64,000 nucleotides of DNA from Caenimonas sedimenti (GTDB lineage Bacteria > Pseudomonadota > Gammaproteobacteria > Burkholderiales > Burkholderiaceae_C): the NCBI RefSeq assembly GCF_007833165.1, contig NZ_VOBQ01000001.1:114776-178775 (forward strand), given 5' to 3'. The position numbers and the translations under genes were made by a program. Positions 1 to 8,305 of this stretch are shown in pieces. Position 1 is the stretch's first letter; the number at the start of each line of letters is the position of its first letter. Below the pieces are notes generated by a model. That model was given only the letters and a program-made list of their open reading frames with translations, made no database searches and had not been told where the DNA came from.

Positions 1-1
1 C

Positions 2-553
2 CACCCCGAGCATGGCGCCGCCGCGATGGACGAGAAAGCCGTCGGGCCGAATGATTTCGTGCTGGGCATCGCTGCGTCGGGCACCACGCCCTTCGTGCAT
101 GGGGCGCTGGCGCGAGCCCGGGAACGCGGCGCGCGCACGGGCTTCCTGCTGTGCAGCCATCCCAGCGCGCAGTTGCGCGAAGCGCATGACGTCGTGATCG
201 CGCCGCTGGTGGGGCCGGAGGTGATCACCGGCTCCACGCGCATGAAGGCCGGCACCGCGACCAAGCTGGTGCTCAACACCATCAGCACCGCGGCCATGGT
301 GAAAACCGGCAAGGTGTTCGGCAACCTGATGGTGGACCTGCAGGTGACCTGCCAGAAGTTGCAGGACCGCGGCGAGCGCATCCTGGTCGACACGCTGGCC
401 GTGTCGCGCGAGGAGGCCGCGCGCCTGCTGGATGCTTCCGGCGGCCACGTGAAGGCCGCCATCGTGATGGCGAAGCTGGGCGTGGATGCGGAGGGTGCGC
501 GGCGCGAACTCGAAGCCGCCGGCGGCTCGATCGCGGGGCTGCTCGGCAAATAG
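2..553 (+). CDS. murQ: N-acetylmuramic acid 6-phosphate etherase, 3' part
   Basis: This frame is open from the first bases of the window, so the gene is cut at its 5' end and only about 183 C-terminal residues are visible. MurQ cleaves the lactyl ether of MurNAc-6-phosphate in cytoplasmic cell-wall recycling, giving GlcNAc-6-phosphate and lactate. Family signs are the SIS-domain stretch LGIAASGTTPFVHGAL near the start and the motif GPEVITGSTRMKAGTATK followed by the NTISTAAMV helix, which form the sugar-phosphate site. The C-terminal helical part (SREEAARLLDASGGHVKAA) is also typical. The gene ends normally with TAG. The downstream gene is convergent, so nothing indicates an operon on this side. 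Confidence 0.93.
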   Translation, partial: HPEHGAAAMDEKAVGPNDFVLGIAASGTTPFVHGALARARERGARTGFLLCSHPSAQLREAHDVVIAPLVGPEVITGSTRMKAGTATKLVLNTISTAAMVKTGKVFGNLMVDLQVTCQKLQDRGERILVDTLAVSREEAARLLDASGGHVKAAIVMAKLGVDAEGARRELEAAGGSIAGLLGK

Positions 554-571
554 CAGGTTCGTGGGCCCGGA

Positions 572-1660
572 TCAGGCCCGGATCCGCTCCAGCCGCTGCC
601 AATCCAACTCGATGCCATGCCCCGGCCGGTCCGGGGCGAGCGCGAAGCCTTCCTCGATGCGCAGTGGCTCTGCGACGTACGCATCCAGCCCGAAACCGTG
701 TGCCTCCAGGAACGTTCCGTTGGGCACCGCCGCCAGCAGGTGCACGGTGACATCGTGTGCGCCATGCGAAGTGACCGGCAAGTTGAATGCCTCGGCCAGG
801 TGGGCGATCTTGAGGAAGCTGGTGATACCCCCGCAGTTGGTGACGTCCGGCTCCGGGAACGTGACGCCGCCTTCCGCGATGAGCTGCTTGAACTCCCAGA
901 GCGTGCGCAGGTTCTCCCCCGATGCGATGGGGATGCCGGCCTCGCGCACCACGCGCGCCTGCCCGGCGACGTCGTCCGGAATGACCGGCTCCTCCAGCCA
1001 GGTGAGGTCGTAGGGCTGGAAGGCACGGGCGGCGCGGATCGCCTGGTCGGCGGTCCACTTCATGTTGGCGTCGGCCATCAGCGGAAAGCCCGCGCCCAGG
1101 TGCTTGCGCATCGCGGCGACGCGCTCCACGTCCTCGGCGAGCAGCTCGCGCCCCACCTTCATCTTGATCGCACGGAAGCCCCGCTCCAGGTTGGCATCGG
1201 TCTGGCGCAGCAGGGCGTCCAGGGGCAGCTGCAGATCGATGCCGCCCGCGTAGCAGCGCACGCGCGGCGCATGGCCGCCCAGCAGCTTCCACAGCGGTTC
1301 GCGCAGGCGCCTGGCTTTCAGGTCCCAGAGCGCCATGTCCAGCGCTGACAAGGCCAGCACCGTCGGCCCGCCCCGCCCGCCGTAATGGGAAGCCCACCAG
1401 AGGCGGTTCCACAGGAACTCGATGCGGTCCGCGTCCTGGCCGAGCGCCACCTCGGGGAAGTCGCGGCGCAGCACGGCATCGATCGCGGCGCCGTTGCGTC
1501 CGCAGGTGAAGGTGTAGCCCACACCCTGCTGGCCGTCGGCGTCACGCACGCGCACGGTGTTGAGCTCGAAGGCGAGCATCTCGCCGTGCATGGAATCGGT
1601 CAGAGCCGTCGGCAGCGGAAGACGGTAGAAGCCGGGTTCGATTTCGGTGATGTTGGCCAT
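572..1660 (-). CDS. mandelate racemase/muconate lactonizing enzyme family protein
   Basis: A complete 362-residue enolase-superfamily enzyme. Members abstract the proton alpha to a carboxylate using a Mg-enediolate intermediate. Visible catalytic elements are the KxK motif IKMKVG (K166, K168), the metal ligands in MADANMKW (D197) and WLEEP (E223/E224), E249 in ASGEN, and H299 in TSHGAHD, which is the mandelate-racemase subgroup pattern of Lys plus His acid-base residues. The N-terminal capping domain (about residues 1-120) precedes the barrel. Likely substrates are sugar acids or a mandelate/cis-muconate analogue; the sequence does not decide. It converges on murQ with an 18-bp gap, and the EEP hydrolase lies 63 bp upstream on the same strand. 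Confidence 0.88.
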   Translation of the reverse strand: MANITEIEPGFYRLPLPTALTDSMHGEMLAFELNTVRVRDADGQQGVGYTFTCGRNGAAIDAVLRRDFPEVALGQDADRIEFLWNRLWWASHYGGRGGPTVLALSALDMALWDLKARRLREPLWKLLGGHAPRVRCYAGGIDLQLPLDALLRQTDANLERGFRAIKMKVGRELLAEDVERVAAMRKHLGAGFPLMADANMKWTADQAIRAARAFQPYDLTWLEEPVIPDDVAGQARVVREAGIPIASGENLRTLWEFKQLIAEGGVTFPEPDVTNCGGITSFLKIAHLAEAFNLPVTSHGAHDVTVHLLAAVPNGTFLEAHGFGLDAYVAEPLRIEEGFALAPDRPGHGIELDWQRLERIRA

Positions 1661-1723
1661 GGCGACGGTTTAGGCGAATGTGCTTTGCCCTGCCAGCGGG
1701 TTTTCCTGGGCCGCGCGGGGCCG

Positions 1724-2569
1724 TCAGCCCAACTCGACCAGAACCGGCTGGTGGTCGGAAGCCTGCGTGCGGCCATCGACCTCCAGCCACTGCAGCCGGT
1801 CCTTCAACCGGTCACTCGCGAAAATGAAATCGCAGGCGATCGGCTCTGGCCCATAGCGGCGGTCGTGGAGGCGGAAAGTGGGCGCGTGCGGCGCGTCCGC
1901 GTGCAGGACGCGCCATGCATCGTGCAAGGACCCGCCCTCGGAAGGCCGGGTGATCTCCGCGTACTCCGGCTCATGTGCCTCGAAGTTGAAGTCGCCGCAA
2001 AGGATGGCCAGGTCCGTGTGCAGCTTGGTCTGGAAAGGCGAGCCGTCGTCGCTGGGTTGCGGGGGCATCGCCGCATGCGCGCAGTATTGCAGGTGGAGGT
2101 CACGCAGCGCGCGCGCCTGGGCCATGCGCTGCTTCTTCGAGTAGTACTCCAGGTGTGTCGTCATCACCCGCACGGCCCCCAGGCCGGGATCGATCAGCGT
2201 GACGACGGTGCACATGCGCGGCATGCTGCGGACGCCGTCATCCGGCGGGTACGGCAGGGCATGGTGCTGCACGTGGGCCACCGGCAGCCGGGTCGCGATG
2301 CAATTGCCGAACTGCCGGTGCGCGCCGTCCGCCCCCCATTCCTGCACGGCGGCGCCGAAGAACAGTTCGAAGCCCGGCAGAAGACCGCGCAGCCATGCGG
2401 GCTGGTCATGACCGGCGTTGCCTTCGAGCTTCGGGTAGTTCACCGCGATCTCCTGCAGGCACAGCACGTCGAAATCGCCCAGCTTCCGGGCCACCTTGAC
2501 GATGCGCCGGGGATCGACGATGCCGTCGTTGCCGCAGCACCATTGGGCGTTCCAGGTGACGAGTTTCAT
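1724..2569 (-). CDS. endonuclease/exonuclease/phosphatase family protein
   Basis: A 281-residue protein of the EEP fold (DNase I, exonuclease III, phosphodiesterases). The strand order is typical: MKLVTWNAQW at the N terminus, the metal-binding CLQEI, TTHLEY in the middle, LCGDFNFE, and the C-terminal SDHQPVLVEL carrying the catalytic Asp-His pair. There is no signal peptide, so a cytoplasmic enzyme is expected. The substrate (DNA, phosphoinositide-like lipid, or other phosphodiester) cannot be read from the sequence. It is divergent from DAHP synthase with a gap of about 65 bp that must hold both promoters. Confidence 0.85.
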   Translation of the reverse strand: MKLVTWNAQWCCGNDGIVDPRRIVKVARKLGDFDVLCLQEIAVNYPKLEGNAGHDQPAWLRGLLPGFELFFGAAVQEWGADGAHRQFGNCIATRLPVAHVQHHALPYPPDDGVRSMPRMCTVVTLIDPGLGAVRVMTTHLEYYSKKQRMAQARALRDLHLQYCAHAAMPPQPSDDGSPFQTKLHTDLAILCGDFNFEAHEPEYAEITRPSEGGSLHDAWRVLHADAPHAPTFRLHDRRYGPEPIACDFIFASDRLKDRLQWLEVDGRTQASDHQPVLVELG

Positions 2570-2634
2570 GCTGGCGGAAGTATAGGGAGCCGTGCCCTAG
2601 ACTTCCCTCTTTGAGATTGCCAGTGGAGAACCGA

Positions 2635-3732
2635 GTGACCAGCACGCCGACCGGGCGCTACCCCGAGCCCAACGAGGAATTCCCCCAGGCCACGCGCCTG
2701 GACGACGTGCGCATCCGCGAGGTCCGGCCCATCATCTCGCCCGCGCTGCTGCAGTACGAGCTGCCGGCCGATGCCGCGGTGCAGCGCTTCATCGAGGCCA
2801 GCCGGACCGAAGTCGCGAATGTCGTGCACGGCACCGATCCCCGGCTGCTGGTGGTGGTGGGCCCGTGCTCGATCCACGACAGCGAACAGGCGCTCGAATA
2901 CGCGCAACGCTTGCTGGCGCTGCGCGAGGAAGTGAAGGACCAGCTGCTGATCGTGATGCGCGTGTACTTCGAGAAGCCGCGCACCACGGTCGGCTGGAAG
3001 GGCTACATCAACGACCCGCACCTGGACGGCAGCTTCCGCATCAACGAGGGCCTGCGCAAGGCGCGCGAGCTGCTGCTGGCCATCGCGCAGATGGGCCTGC
3101 CGGCCGGCACCGAGTTCCTGGACCTGCTCAGCCCGCAATACATCGCCGACCTGATCAGCTGGGGCGCCATCGGTGCGCGCACGACAGAGAGCCCGTCGCA
3201 CCGCCAACTGGCTTCCGGCCTGAGTTGCCCCGTCGGCTTCAAGAACGGCACCGACGGCGGCGTGCAGATGGCGGCCGATGCCTTGATCTCCTGCCGCGCG
3301 CCCCATGCCTTCATGGGCATGACGAAGATGGGGCAGGTCGCGATCTTCGAGACCTCGGGCAATGACGACTGCCACATCATCCTGCGCGGCGGTTCGCGCG
3401 GGCCCAACTACTCGAAAGCGGACATCGACGCGGCATGCGCCATCCTGCGCAAGTCCGGCGTGTCGGAGCGCGTGATGGTCGATTGCTCGCATGCGAATTC
3501 GGCGAAGAAGTACGAGCGGCAGGTGGAGGTGGCGCAGGACCTGGCCCGCCAGATCGCCGCGGGCGAGCAGCGCATCCTGGGGTTGATGGTGGAGAGCCAC
3601 CTGAACCCGGGCCGGCAGGACCTGCAGCCGGGCGTGCCGCTGCAACGCGGCGTGTCGATCACCGATGGATGCATCGGGTGGGAGCAGACGGAAGCGGTGT
3701 TGCGAGGCCTGGCTGCCGCTCGCCCGGTGTAG
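2635..3732 (+). CDS. aroG: 3-deoxy-7-phosphoheptulonate synthase (DAHP synthase, class I)
   Basis: Catalyses the first step of the shikimate pathway: PEP plus erythrose-4-phosphate gives DAHP. Class I motifs are all present: GPCSIHD, RVYFEKPRTTVGWKGYIND, the NDPHLDGSFRIN segment, KNGTDGG, RGGSRGPNYS and the C-terminal VDCSHANS. The start is uncertain: in-frame TTG (2611), GTG (2623) and GTG (2635) are all possible. I chose GTG 2635 because GGAG lies 6 nt ahead of it, giving 365 residues, close to the E. coli isozymes of about 350. Which aromatic amino acid inhibits it is not readable here, so the letter in the symbol (F/G/H) is a convention. Confidence 0.92.
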   Translation: MTSTPTGRYPEPNEEFPQATRLDDVRIREVRPIISPALLQYELPADAAVQRFIEASRTEVANVVHGTDPRLLVVVGPCSIHDSEQALEYAQRLLALREEVKDQLLIVMRVYFEKPRTTVGWKGYINDPHLDGSFRINEGLRKARELLLAIAQMGLPAGTEFLDLLSPQYIADLISWGAIGARTTESPSHRQLASGLSCPVGFKNGTDGGVQMAADALISCRAPHAFMGMTKMGQVAIFETSGNDDCHIILRGGSRGPNYSKADIDAACAILRKSGVSERVMVDCSHANSAKKYERQVEVAQDLARQIAAGEQRILGLMVESHLNPGRQDLQPGVPLQRGVSITDGCIGWEQTEAVLRGLAAARPV

Positions 3733-3864
3733 CAGGGACGCATCCGGTTACATGTCCGGTGCCGGCTGGTGCAGACGTCACGCCTTTTTCGCGAAGTTCT
3801 TCTCAAGCACCGTCACGGAATATTGATAGGCTCCACCGCTTTCGACCCATTTCCAGGAGCCAAC

Positions 3865-4473
3865 ATGTTCAAGAAACTCGCCTCCGAAGCGCTCGGCCTG
3901 AGCGACATCGGTTCCATCATCGAGCCCAAGGACTTCGGCAAGGTCGATGCCGACGACTACCTGTTCCATGAGGACGGGGAGAAGATCTTCTTCCTGATCA
4001 AGTCGAAGAAGGACGAATACTGCTTCACCAACCTCGCGCTGATCCACGTCGACGGCGACTCCGCCGTGTCGTCGAAGCGGTCGATCAAGCGCTACGAATA
4101 CGCCAGCCAGCAGATCGCCGGCGTGCAGATCGAGACGGCCGGCACGATCGACATGGACATCGAGCTGAAGTTCAGCATCGGCGGCGTGGTCTTCAGCATC
4201 GACGTGCGCAAGAACTTCATCGAACAGCTGAAGGACATCTACAAGGCGCTCATCACCATCAGCAAGCGGCAATACACCGACGCGGTGTGCCGCGAGAACG
4301 CCATCCGCGCGCTCGATGCCACGGCCTCCATGTACAAGATCACCTCGGCCAGCTCGGGCGAGGCGGTGACCGCGCAGTACAACGAGCTGCTGAAAGGCGT
4401 GAACCAGGCGATGCTGGTGAGCTACATGAAGCGCGATTTCAGCGACGTGTTCGCGAAGTACATCCAGGCCTAG
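3865..4473 (+). CDS. PH domain-containing protein, YvbH-like
   Basis: A 202-residue cytoplasmic protein beginning at ATG with AGGAGC 4 nt upstream; the open frame extends further 5' but that part has no ribosome site. The N-terminal half (about residues 30-130) reads like a bacterial pleckstrin-homology domain, with alternating beta strands (EKIFFLIKSKKDEYCFTN, HVDGDSAVSSKRSIKRYEY, VQIETAG) and a terminal helix. The C-terminal 70 residues are helical and resemble the oligomerisation segment of the B. subtilis YvbH family. The function in the family is unknown. The next gene (tag) starts 7 nt after the stop, so the two are probably cotranscribed. Confidence 0.72.
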   Translation: MFKKLASEALGLSDIGSIIEPKDFGKVDADDYLFHEDGEKIFFLIKSKKDEYCFTNLALIHVDGDSAVSSKRSIKRYEYASQQIAGVQIETAGTIDMDIELKFSIGGVVFSIDVRKNFIEQLKDIYKALITISKRQYTDAVCRENAIRALDATASMYKITSASSGEAVTAQYNELLKGVNQAMLVSYMKRDFSDVFAKYIQA

Positions 4474-4480
4474 CTTGTCG

Positions 4481-5044
4481 ATGCCGAAGGAAGTCCGGCG
4501 CTGCGCCTGGGCGCAAAGCGATCCATTGATGCAGGCGTACCACGACACCGAGTGGGGCGTGCCTGTGCGCGATGCTCGTGAGTTGTGGGAAACGCTGATG
4601 CTGGAAGGCTTCCAGGCCGGGCTGTCGTGGCTGGTGGTGCTGCGCAAGCGCGATGCCTTTCGAAAGGCCTTCGCCGGCTTCGAGCCGGCGAAGGTGGCGA
4701 AATTCGGGGAGCGCGACATCGAGCGCCTGCTGGCGAACGAAGGCATCATCCGCTCGCGCGCGAAGATCGAGGCGACCATCGCGGGCGCCAGAATCTACTG
4801 CGACATGATGAAGAACGGCGAGGACTTCGGGGCGTTCTGCTGGTCGTTCACCCAGGGGAAGGTGATTCGCGGCGACGGCAAGACGTTGCCCGCGCAGACC
4901 GAGCTGTCCGCCACCATCTCCAACGAGCTGAAGCGCCGCGGCTTCAAGTTCGTCGGGCCGACGATCGTCTATGCCTGGCTGCAGGCGGTGGGGATCGTGG
5001 ATGACCATGCGGCGGACTGCGCCTTCCGCCGGGCGCGGCGTTAG
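4481..5044 (+). CDS. tag: DNA-3-methyladenine glycosylase I
   Basis: A 187-residue base-excision repair enzyme that removes 3-methyladenine from alkylated DNA. It shows the family N terminus RCAWAQSDPLMQAYHDTEWG and the structural zinc ligands: the Cys of RCAW, the His of YHDTEWG, and the His and Cys of DDHAADCAF near the C terminus. The substrate-pocket stretch ETLMLEGFQAGLSW and the helix-hairpin region FKFVGPTIVYAWLQAVGIV are intact. ATG 4481 is preferred over TTG 4475, six bases upstream, because family members begin only a few residues before RCxWA. It sits directly behind the PH-domain gene and converges on the cupin gene with 3 bp between them. Confidence 0.95.
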   Translation: MPKEVRRCAWAQSDPLMQAYHDTEWGVPVRDARELWETLMLEGFQAGLSWLVVLRKRDAFRKAFAGFEPAKVAKFGERDIERLLANEGIIRSRAKIEATIAGARIYCDMMKNGEDFGAFCWSFTQGKVIRGDGKTLPAQTELSATISNELKRRGFKFVGPTIVYAWLQAVGIVDDHAADCAFRRARR

Positions 5045-5047
5045 AGA

Positions 5048-5560
5048 CTACGGAAGTTCGACGCCCACGGCGCGTGCCGCGGCGCGTACCGGCTCCGGCC
5101 AGTTGATCATGCCCGGGTCTTTGCCGCTGGCCATGCCCATCAGGTAGGCGGGTTCGGCACTGACATTCCGGAACCCCCTCGACACACCGGGCTGGATGCT
5201 GATCGTGTCCCACTGCTCCAGAACGATGCTCCGGCTTCCTTCAGGTCCCCAGAACACTTCCCACCGCCCCGTGAGCGCGACGAAGACTTCCTGCGTCAGG
5301 TGGTTGTGCAGCGGCGCGGCTTTTCCTGGCTCGCAGTGCACGAGGCTCATGTGGAAACCCTCCGCCGCCAGTGGCGCGCCGGGTTGCTGGCCCAGGACGC
5401 GAAGCGTGGTTCGCTCACAGCCCGGGATCGCGGAGTCGATGTAGTCGTCGGTCGGCTTCAAGTTCAGGAAGCGCGCGACGCGACCTTCCATCTCTTCGAC
5501 CGATGGATTGTCGTCGGTGATGGGGGCGGTGGCCGTCATGTCGCCACCATTCTCCGCCAC
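5048..5560 (-). CDS. cupin domain-containing protein
   Basis: A protein of up to 170 residues with a single cupin fold. The metal-binding first motif is GKAAPLHNHLTQEVFVALTG, followed by a strand in which the effector or substrate would sit (EVFWGPEGSRSIVLEQWDT) and a second motif region ISIQPGVSRGFRNVS. The start is either GTG 5560, directly after the stop of the LysR gene with GGAGG upstream, or ATG 5539 with GGTGG upstream; I list the longer form. No enzyme activity can be assigned. Its contact with the LysR gene makes cotranscription with that regulator likely. Confidence 0.78.
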   Translation of the reverse strand: MAENGGDMTATAPITDDNPSVEEMEGRVARFLNLKPTDDYIDSAIPGCERTTLRVLGQQPGAPLAAEGFHMSLVHCEPGKAAPLHNHLTQEVFVALTGRWEVFWGPEGSRSIVLEQWDTISIQPGVSRGFRNVSAEPAYLMGMASGKDPGMINWPEPVRAAARAVGVELP

Positions 5561-6460
5561 TCACCCCTCCGGCCGCAAACTGATCCCCAGCGCCAGCTTC
5601 CGGATCCCGTTCGCGAACGAGCGTACCGCCGCCGTCTGCTTGCCCCCGCGCTTCCACAGGATCCCCGGCGTGCGCACCGGTGTCGGGCTCTCCAGCGGGA
5701 TCACGCGGATGTCTTCGCGCGGCGGCACTGCCTGGGCGGAAACGACGGTGGCCAATGCAGTACGCGCCACCAGCGCGATCATCGGCGCGATGGTGTTCAT
5801 CTCCGCCGCCAGCATGGGCTCGGCGCCGCAGGCGCGAAAGCACTCGTCCAGCATGCCGCGCGTGGCAAAGCTCTCGGGCAGCAGCACCATGCGCTGGCGA
5901 TGCAACTCCACCATGCGCACGCGCTTGCGCTGCGCCAGCGGGTGCTGCAGGCCCACCACCAGCACCATCTCCTCGGTGTAGAGCGGCTCGAACCACAGGT
6001 GGCTGGCATCGGGCGGCGCGTACGAGATGCCGATGTCCAGCGTACCGTCGAGGAGGCGCTGCGCGATGGTATCGGCCGCCAGTTCGTCGACCGTGACCTT
6101 CACCGTCGGGTGCTTGTGCAGGAACGTCGCCATGCACTCCGGCACGAAGCCGATGTTGAAGGTGCCGGTGGAGCCGATGCGCACCTGGCCCGACAGTTCG
6201 TCGGGCGCGCGCAGCAGGTCGCCCAGGCCCTGGTCGACCTCGCGCAGCGCCTTGGCCGCGTAGCCCAGGAAGGTCTCGCCGGCGTCGGTGAGCAGCACGC
6301 GCTTGCCGATGCGGTCGAACAGGGCGCGGCCGATCTCGTCTTCGAGCTGGCGGATCTGGTGCGAGAGCGTCGACTGCGTCACGTGCACCCGCTCGGCCGC
6401 GCGCGTGAAGTTGAGCGTGTCGGCCAGCGCGACGAAGTAGCGCAGGTGGCGCAGTTCCAT
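5561..6460 (-). CDS. LysR family transcriptional regulator
   Basis: A 299-residue LysR-type regulator starting at ATG 6460 (MELRHLRYFVALAD); an upstream in-frame extension lacks the family N terminus. The winged HTH covers about residues 1-60 (NFTRAAERVHVTQSTLSHQI), and the periplasmic-binding-protein-like effector domain runs from about 90 to 295. It resembles the CynR/CatR group. It is divergent from the intradiol dioxygenase gene, the usual arrangement of a LysR activator and its target operon, and a 26-bp inverted repeat lies between them. I infer that it controls the 6.6-18.6 kb block in response to the substrate or an intermediate. Confidence 0.92.
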   Translation of the reverse strand: MELRHLRYFVALADTLNFTRAAERVHVTQSTLSHQIRQLEDEIGRALFDRIGKRVLLTDAGETFLGYAAKALREVDQGLGDLLRAPDELSGQVRIGSTGTFNIGFVPECMATFLHKHPTVKVTVDELAADTIAQRLLDGTLDIGISYAPPDASHLWFEPLYTEEMVLVVGLQHPLAQRKRVRMVELHRQRMVLLPESFATRGMLDECFRACGAEPMLAAEMNTIAPMIALVARTALATVVSAQAVPPREDIRVIPLESPTPVRTPGILWKRGGKQTAAVRSFANGIRKLALGISLRPEG

Positions 6461-6494
6461 GGGGGCCCAGTCTAGGGTTAACCAGTGTGAATGA

Positions 6495-6520
6495 TCGATG
6501 GTATCGATGCGAACCATCGA
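6495..6520. promoter_or_regulatory. candidate LysR-regulator operator (inverted repeat)
   Basis: TCGATGGT and ACCATCGA form perfect 8-bp arms around a 10-nt spacer, 34 bp upstream of the LysR start and 66 bp upstream of the dioxygenase start. LysR regulators bind interrupted dyads in exactly this kind of divergent gap. The assignment is by position and symmetry only. Confidence 0.55.
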
Positions 6521-6586
6521 AATTCTTCACTTCTGCGGGCTCCTGTCAATCGATAGAGTCCCGCCAGTTGCATCAGGACCCCCGCC

Positions 6587-7477
6587 ATGGCCCAACTCGA
6601 ATACGACACCAAAAGCCTCACCGACGCCGTCATCGCCCGCCTGGCCGACTGCCAGGACCCGCGCTTCAAGCAGGTCATGACCTCGCTGGTGCGCCACCTG
6701 CATGACTTCGCGCGCGACGTCGACCTGAAGGGGCCCGAGTGGTTCCAGGCCATCGAATTCCTCACCGCCTGCGGCAAGGCCTGCGACGAGAAGCGGCAGG
6801 AATTCATCCTGCTCTCCGACACGCTGGGCCTGTCGATGCTGGTGGTGGCGCTGGAACATGCGCGTGCCCTCGGCAACCGGACCGGCGCCACGCCCCCGAC
6901 CGATGCCACCGTGCAAGGCCCCTTCTACTGGGAAGGCGCGCCGGACGTCGCGCTCGGCAGCGACATCGCGCAGGGCATCCCCGGCGAGCCCGCTTTCTAC
7001 AGCGGCCGGGTGACCGACCTGGAGGGCAAGCCCCTGGAGAACGCGTTGCTCGACGTCTGGTCGGGCGACGGCGACGGCATCTACGACATGCAGATGGCCG
7101 ACGCCGGCATGCGGGCGCGCGCTCGCATCCGCACCGACAAAGAGGGCCGCTACTGGTTCTGGTCGATCCGGCCGACCTACTACCCCGTGCCCACCGACGG
7201 CCCGGTGGGCGTGATGCTGGGCAAGATGGGCCGCCACCCGAATCGCCCCGGCCACATCCACATGATGGTGTCGGCGCCCGGGCACACCCCGGTTACGACG
7301 CACCTGTTCGTCAAGGACAGCCCGTACCTGGATTCCGATGCGGTGTTCGGTGTGCGCGAGAGCCTGATCGTGGAGTTCGAGAAGTGCCCGCCCGGCAAGG
7401 CGCCGGATGGCAAGCAGATGGACAAGCCGTACCACGCCGCGCACTATGACTTCCGGCTGATCCCCCAGGGTGCCTGA
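6587..7477 (+). CDS. intradiol ring-cleavage dioxygenase (catechol/hydroxyquinol 1,2-dioxygenase type)
   Basis: A 296-residue Fe(III) dioxygenase that opens a catecholic ring between the two hydroxyl carbons. The helical N-terminal dimerisation domain covers about residues 1-100; the beta-sandwich catalytic domain follows. Iron ligands are visible with catechol-dioxygenase spacing: Y166 (DGIYDM), Y199 (RPTYYPVPTDGP), and H223 and H225 (RPGHIHMM). Length and sequence resemble hydroxyquinol 1,2-dioxygenases, whose product is maleylacetate, but the substrate is not decided by sequence. It is the first gene of a long co-directional block and ends with TGA immediately before the ATG of the next gene, so translation is probably coupled. 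Confidence 0.9.
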   Translation: MAQLEYDTKSLTDAVIARLADCQDPRFKQVMTSLVRHLHDFARDVDLKGPEWFQAIEFLTACGKACDEKRQEFILLSDTLGLSMLVVALEHARALGNRTGATPPTDATVQGPFYWEGAPDVALGSDIAQGIPGEPAFYSGRVTDLEGKPLENALLDVWSGDGDGIYDMQMADAGMRARARIRTDKEGRYWFWSIRPTYYPVPTDGPVGVMLGKMGRHPNRPGHIHMMVSAPGHTPVTTHLFVKDSPYLDSDAVFGVRESLIVEFEKCPPGKAPDGKQMDKPYHAAHYDFRLIPQGA

Positions 7478-8305
7478 ATGAGCTCCGCCTCCACCGGCTC
7501 CATCAACAAGATCGGCAAATCGACGGTGCCACGCACCGCGATCTGCACGTCCGACGAGCACAGCATCACCGTGCGCGGTGAAGACTTGTGCCATGACCTG
7601 ATCGGCAAGATCTCCTTCACGGACTACTTCAGCCTGCTGGTCACCGGCCAGCGGCCTTCGAACGCCGACCGGATGGTGCTGGACGCGACGCTCGTCGCCA
7701 TCGCCGAACACGGCATGGTGCCGAGCGTGCAGGCCAGCCGCATGACCTACGCGGCGGCACCAGATGCGCTGCAAGGCGCGGTGGCGGCGGGCATCCTGGG
7801 TTGCGGCAGCGTGATCCTGGGTGCTTCGGAGACGGCTGGGCGGATGTTCAGCGAGGTTGACCAGCAGGCGGGTCCGACGGGCGACTTGCGGGCCGCGGCC
7901 AAGGAAGTGATCGGGCGCTGGCGTGCGGCTGGCCAGCCGGTGCCCGGCTACGGACACCCGCTGCACAAGGACCGCGACCCGCGCGTAGTGCGCTTGTTCG
8001 CCGTCTCCAAGGAAGCGGGTGCCGGCCAGCGCTTCGTGGAGATCGCGGAGGCGGTCGAGGCCGTCATCCCGGAAGTCGTGGGCAAGGAACTGAAGCTCAA
8101 TGTCTCGGCGGCGATTCCCGCGGTGCTCCTGGGCACCAACTTCCCCTTGCGCGGTTTGCGCGGCGTGCCGATCCTGGCGCGCACCGCGGGCCTGATCGCG
8201 CACCTGTGCGAGGAAGCTGTGAATCCCAGCGGCTTCGCCCTGTCGTACCAGGCCACGCGCGAGCTGGTCTACGAAGGCCCGGCGCCGAAAGCCTCGGCGC
8301 GATGA
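7478..8305 (+). CDS. citrate synthase/citryl-CoA lyase family protein
   Basis: A 275-residue protein of the citrate synthase fold, much shorter than true citrate synthase (about 430). Family signs are ITVRGEDLCHDLIGKISF near the N terminus, VPGYGHPLHKDRDPRV containing the catalytic GxGH-type histidine region, and the C-terminal GLIAHLCEEAVNP. Short members of this size are annotated as citryl-CoA lyases, which split a citryl-CoA-like thioester into acetyl-CoA and a 2-oxo acid. Next to a CoA-transferase gene, which overlaps it by 4 nt (ATGA), a retro-Claisen step on a CoA-activated ring-cleavage product is a reasonable inference, not a demonstrated one. Confidence 0.78.
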   Translation: MSSASTGSINKIGKSTVPRTAICTSDEHSITVRGEDLCHDLIGKISFTDYFSLLVTGQRPSNADRMVLDATLVAIAEHGMVPSVQASRMTYAAAPDALQGAVAAGILGCGSVILGASETAGRMFSEVDQQAGPTGDLRAAAKEVIGRWRAAGQPVPGYGHPLHKDRDPRVVRLFAVSKEAGAGQRFVEIAEAVEAVIPEVVGKELKLNVSAAIPAVLLGTNFPLRGLRGVPILARTAGLIAHLCEEAVNPSGFALSYQATRELVYEGPAPKASAR

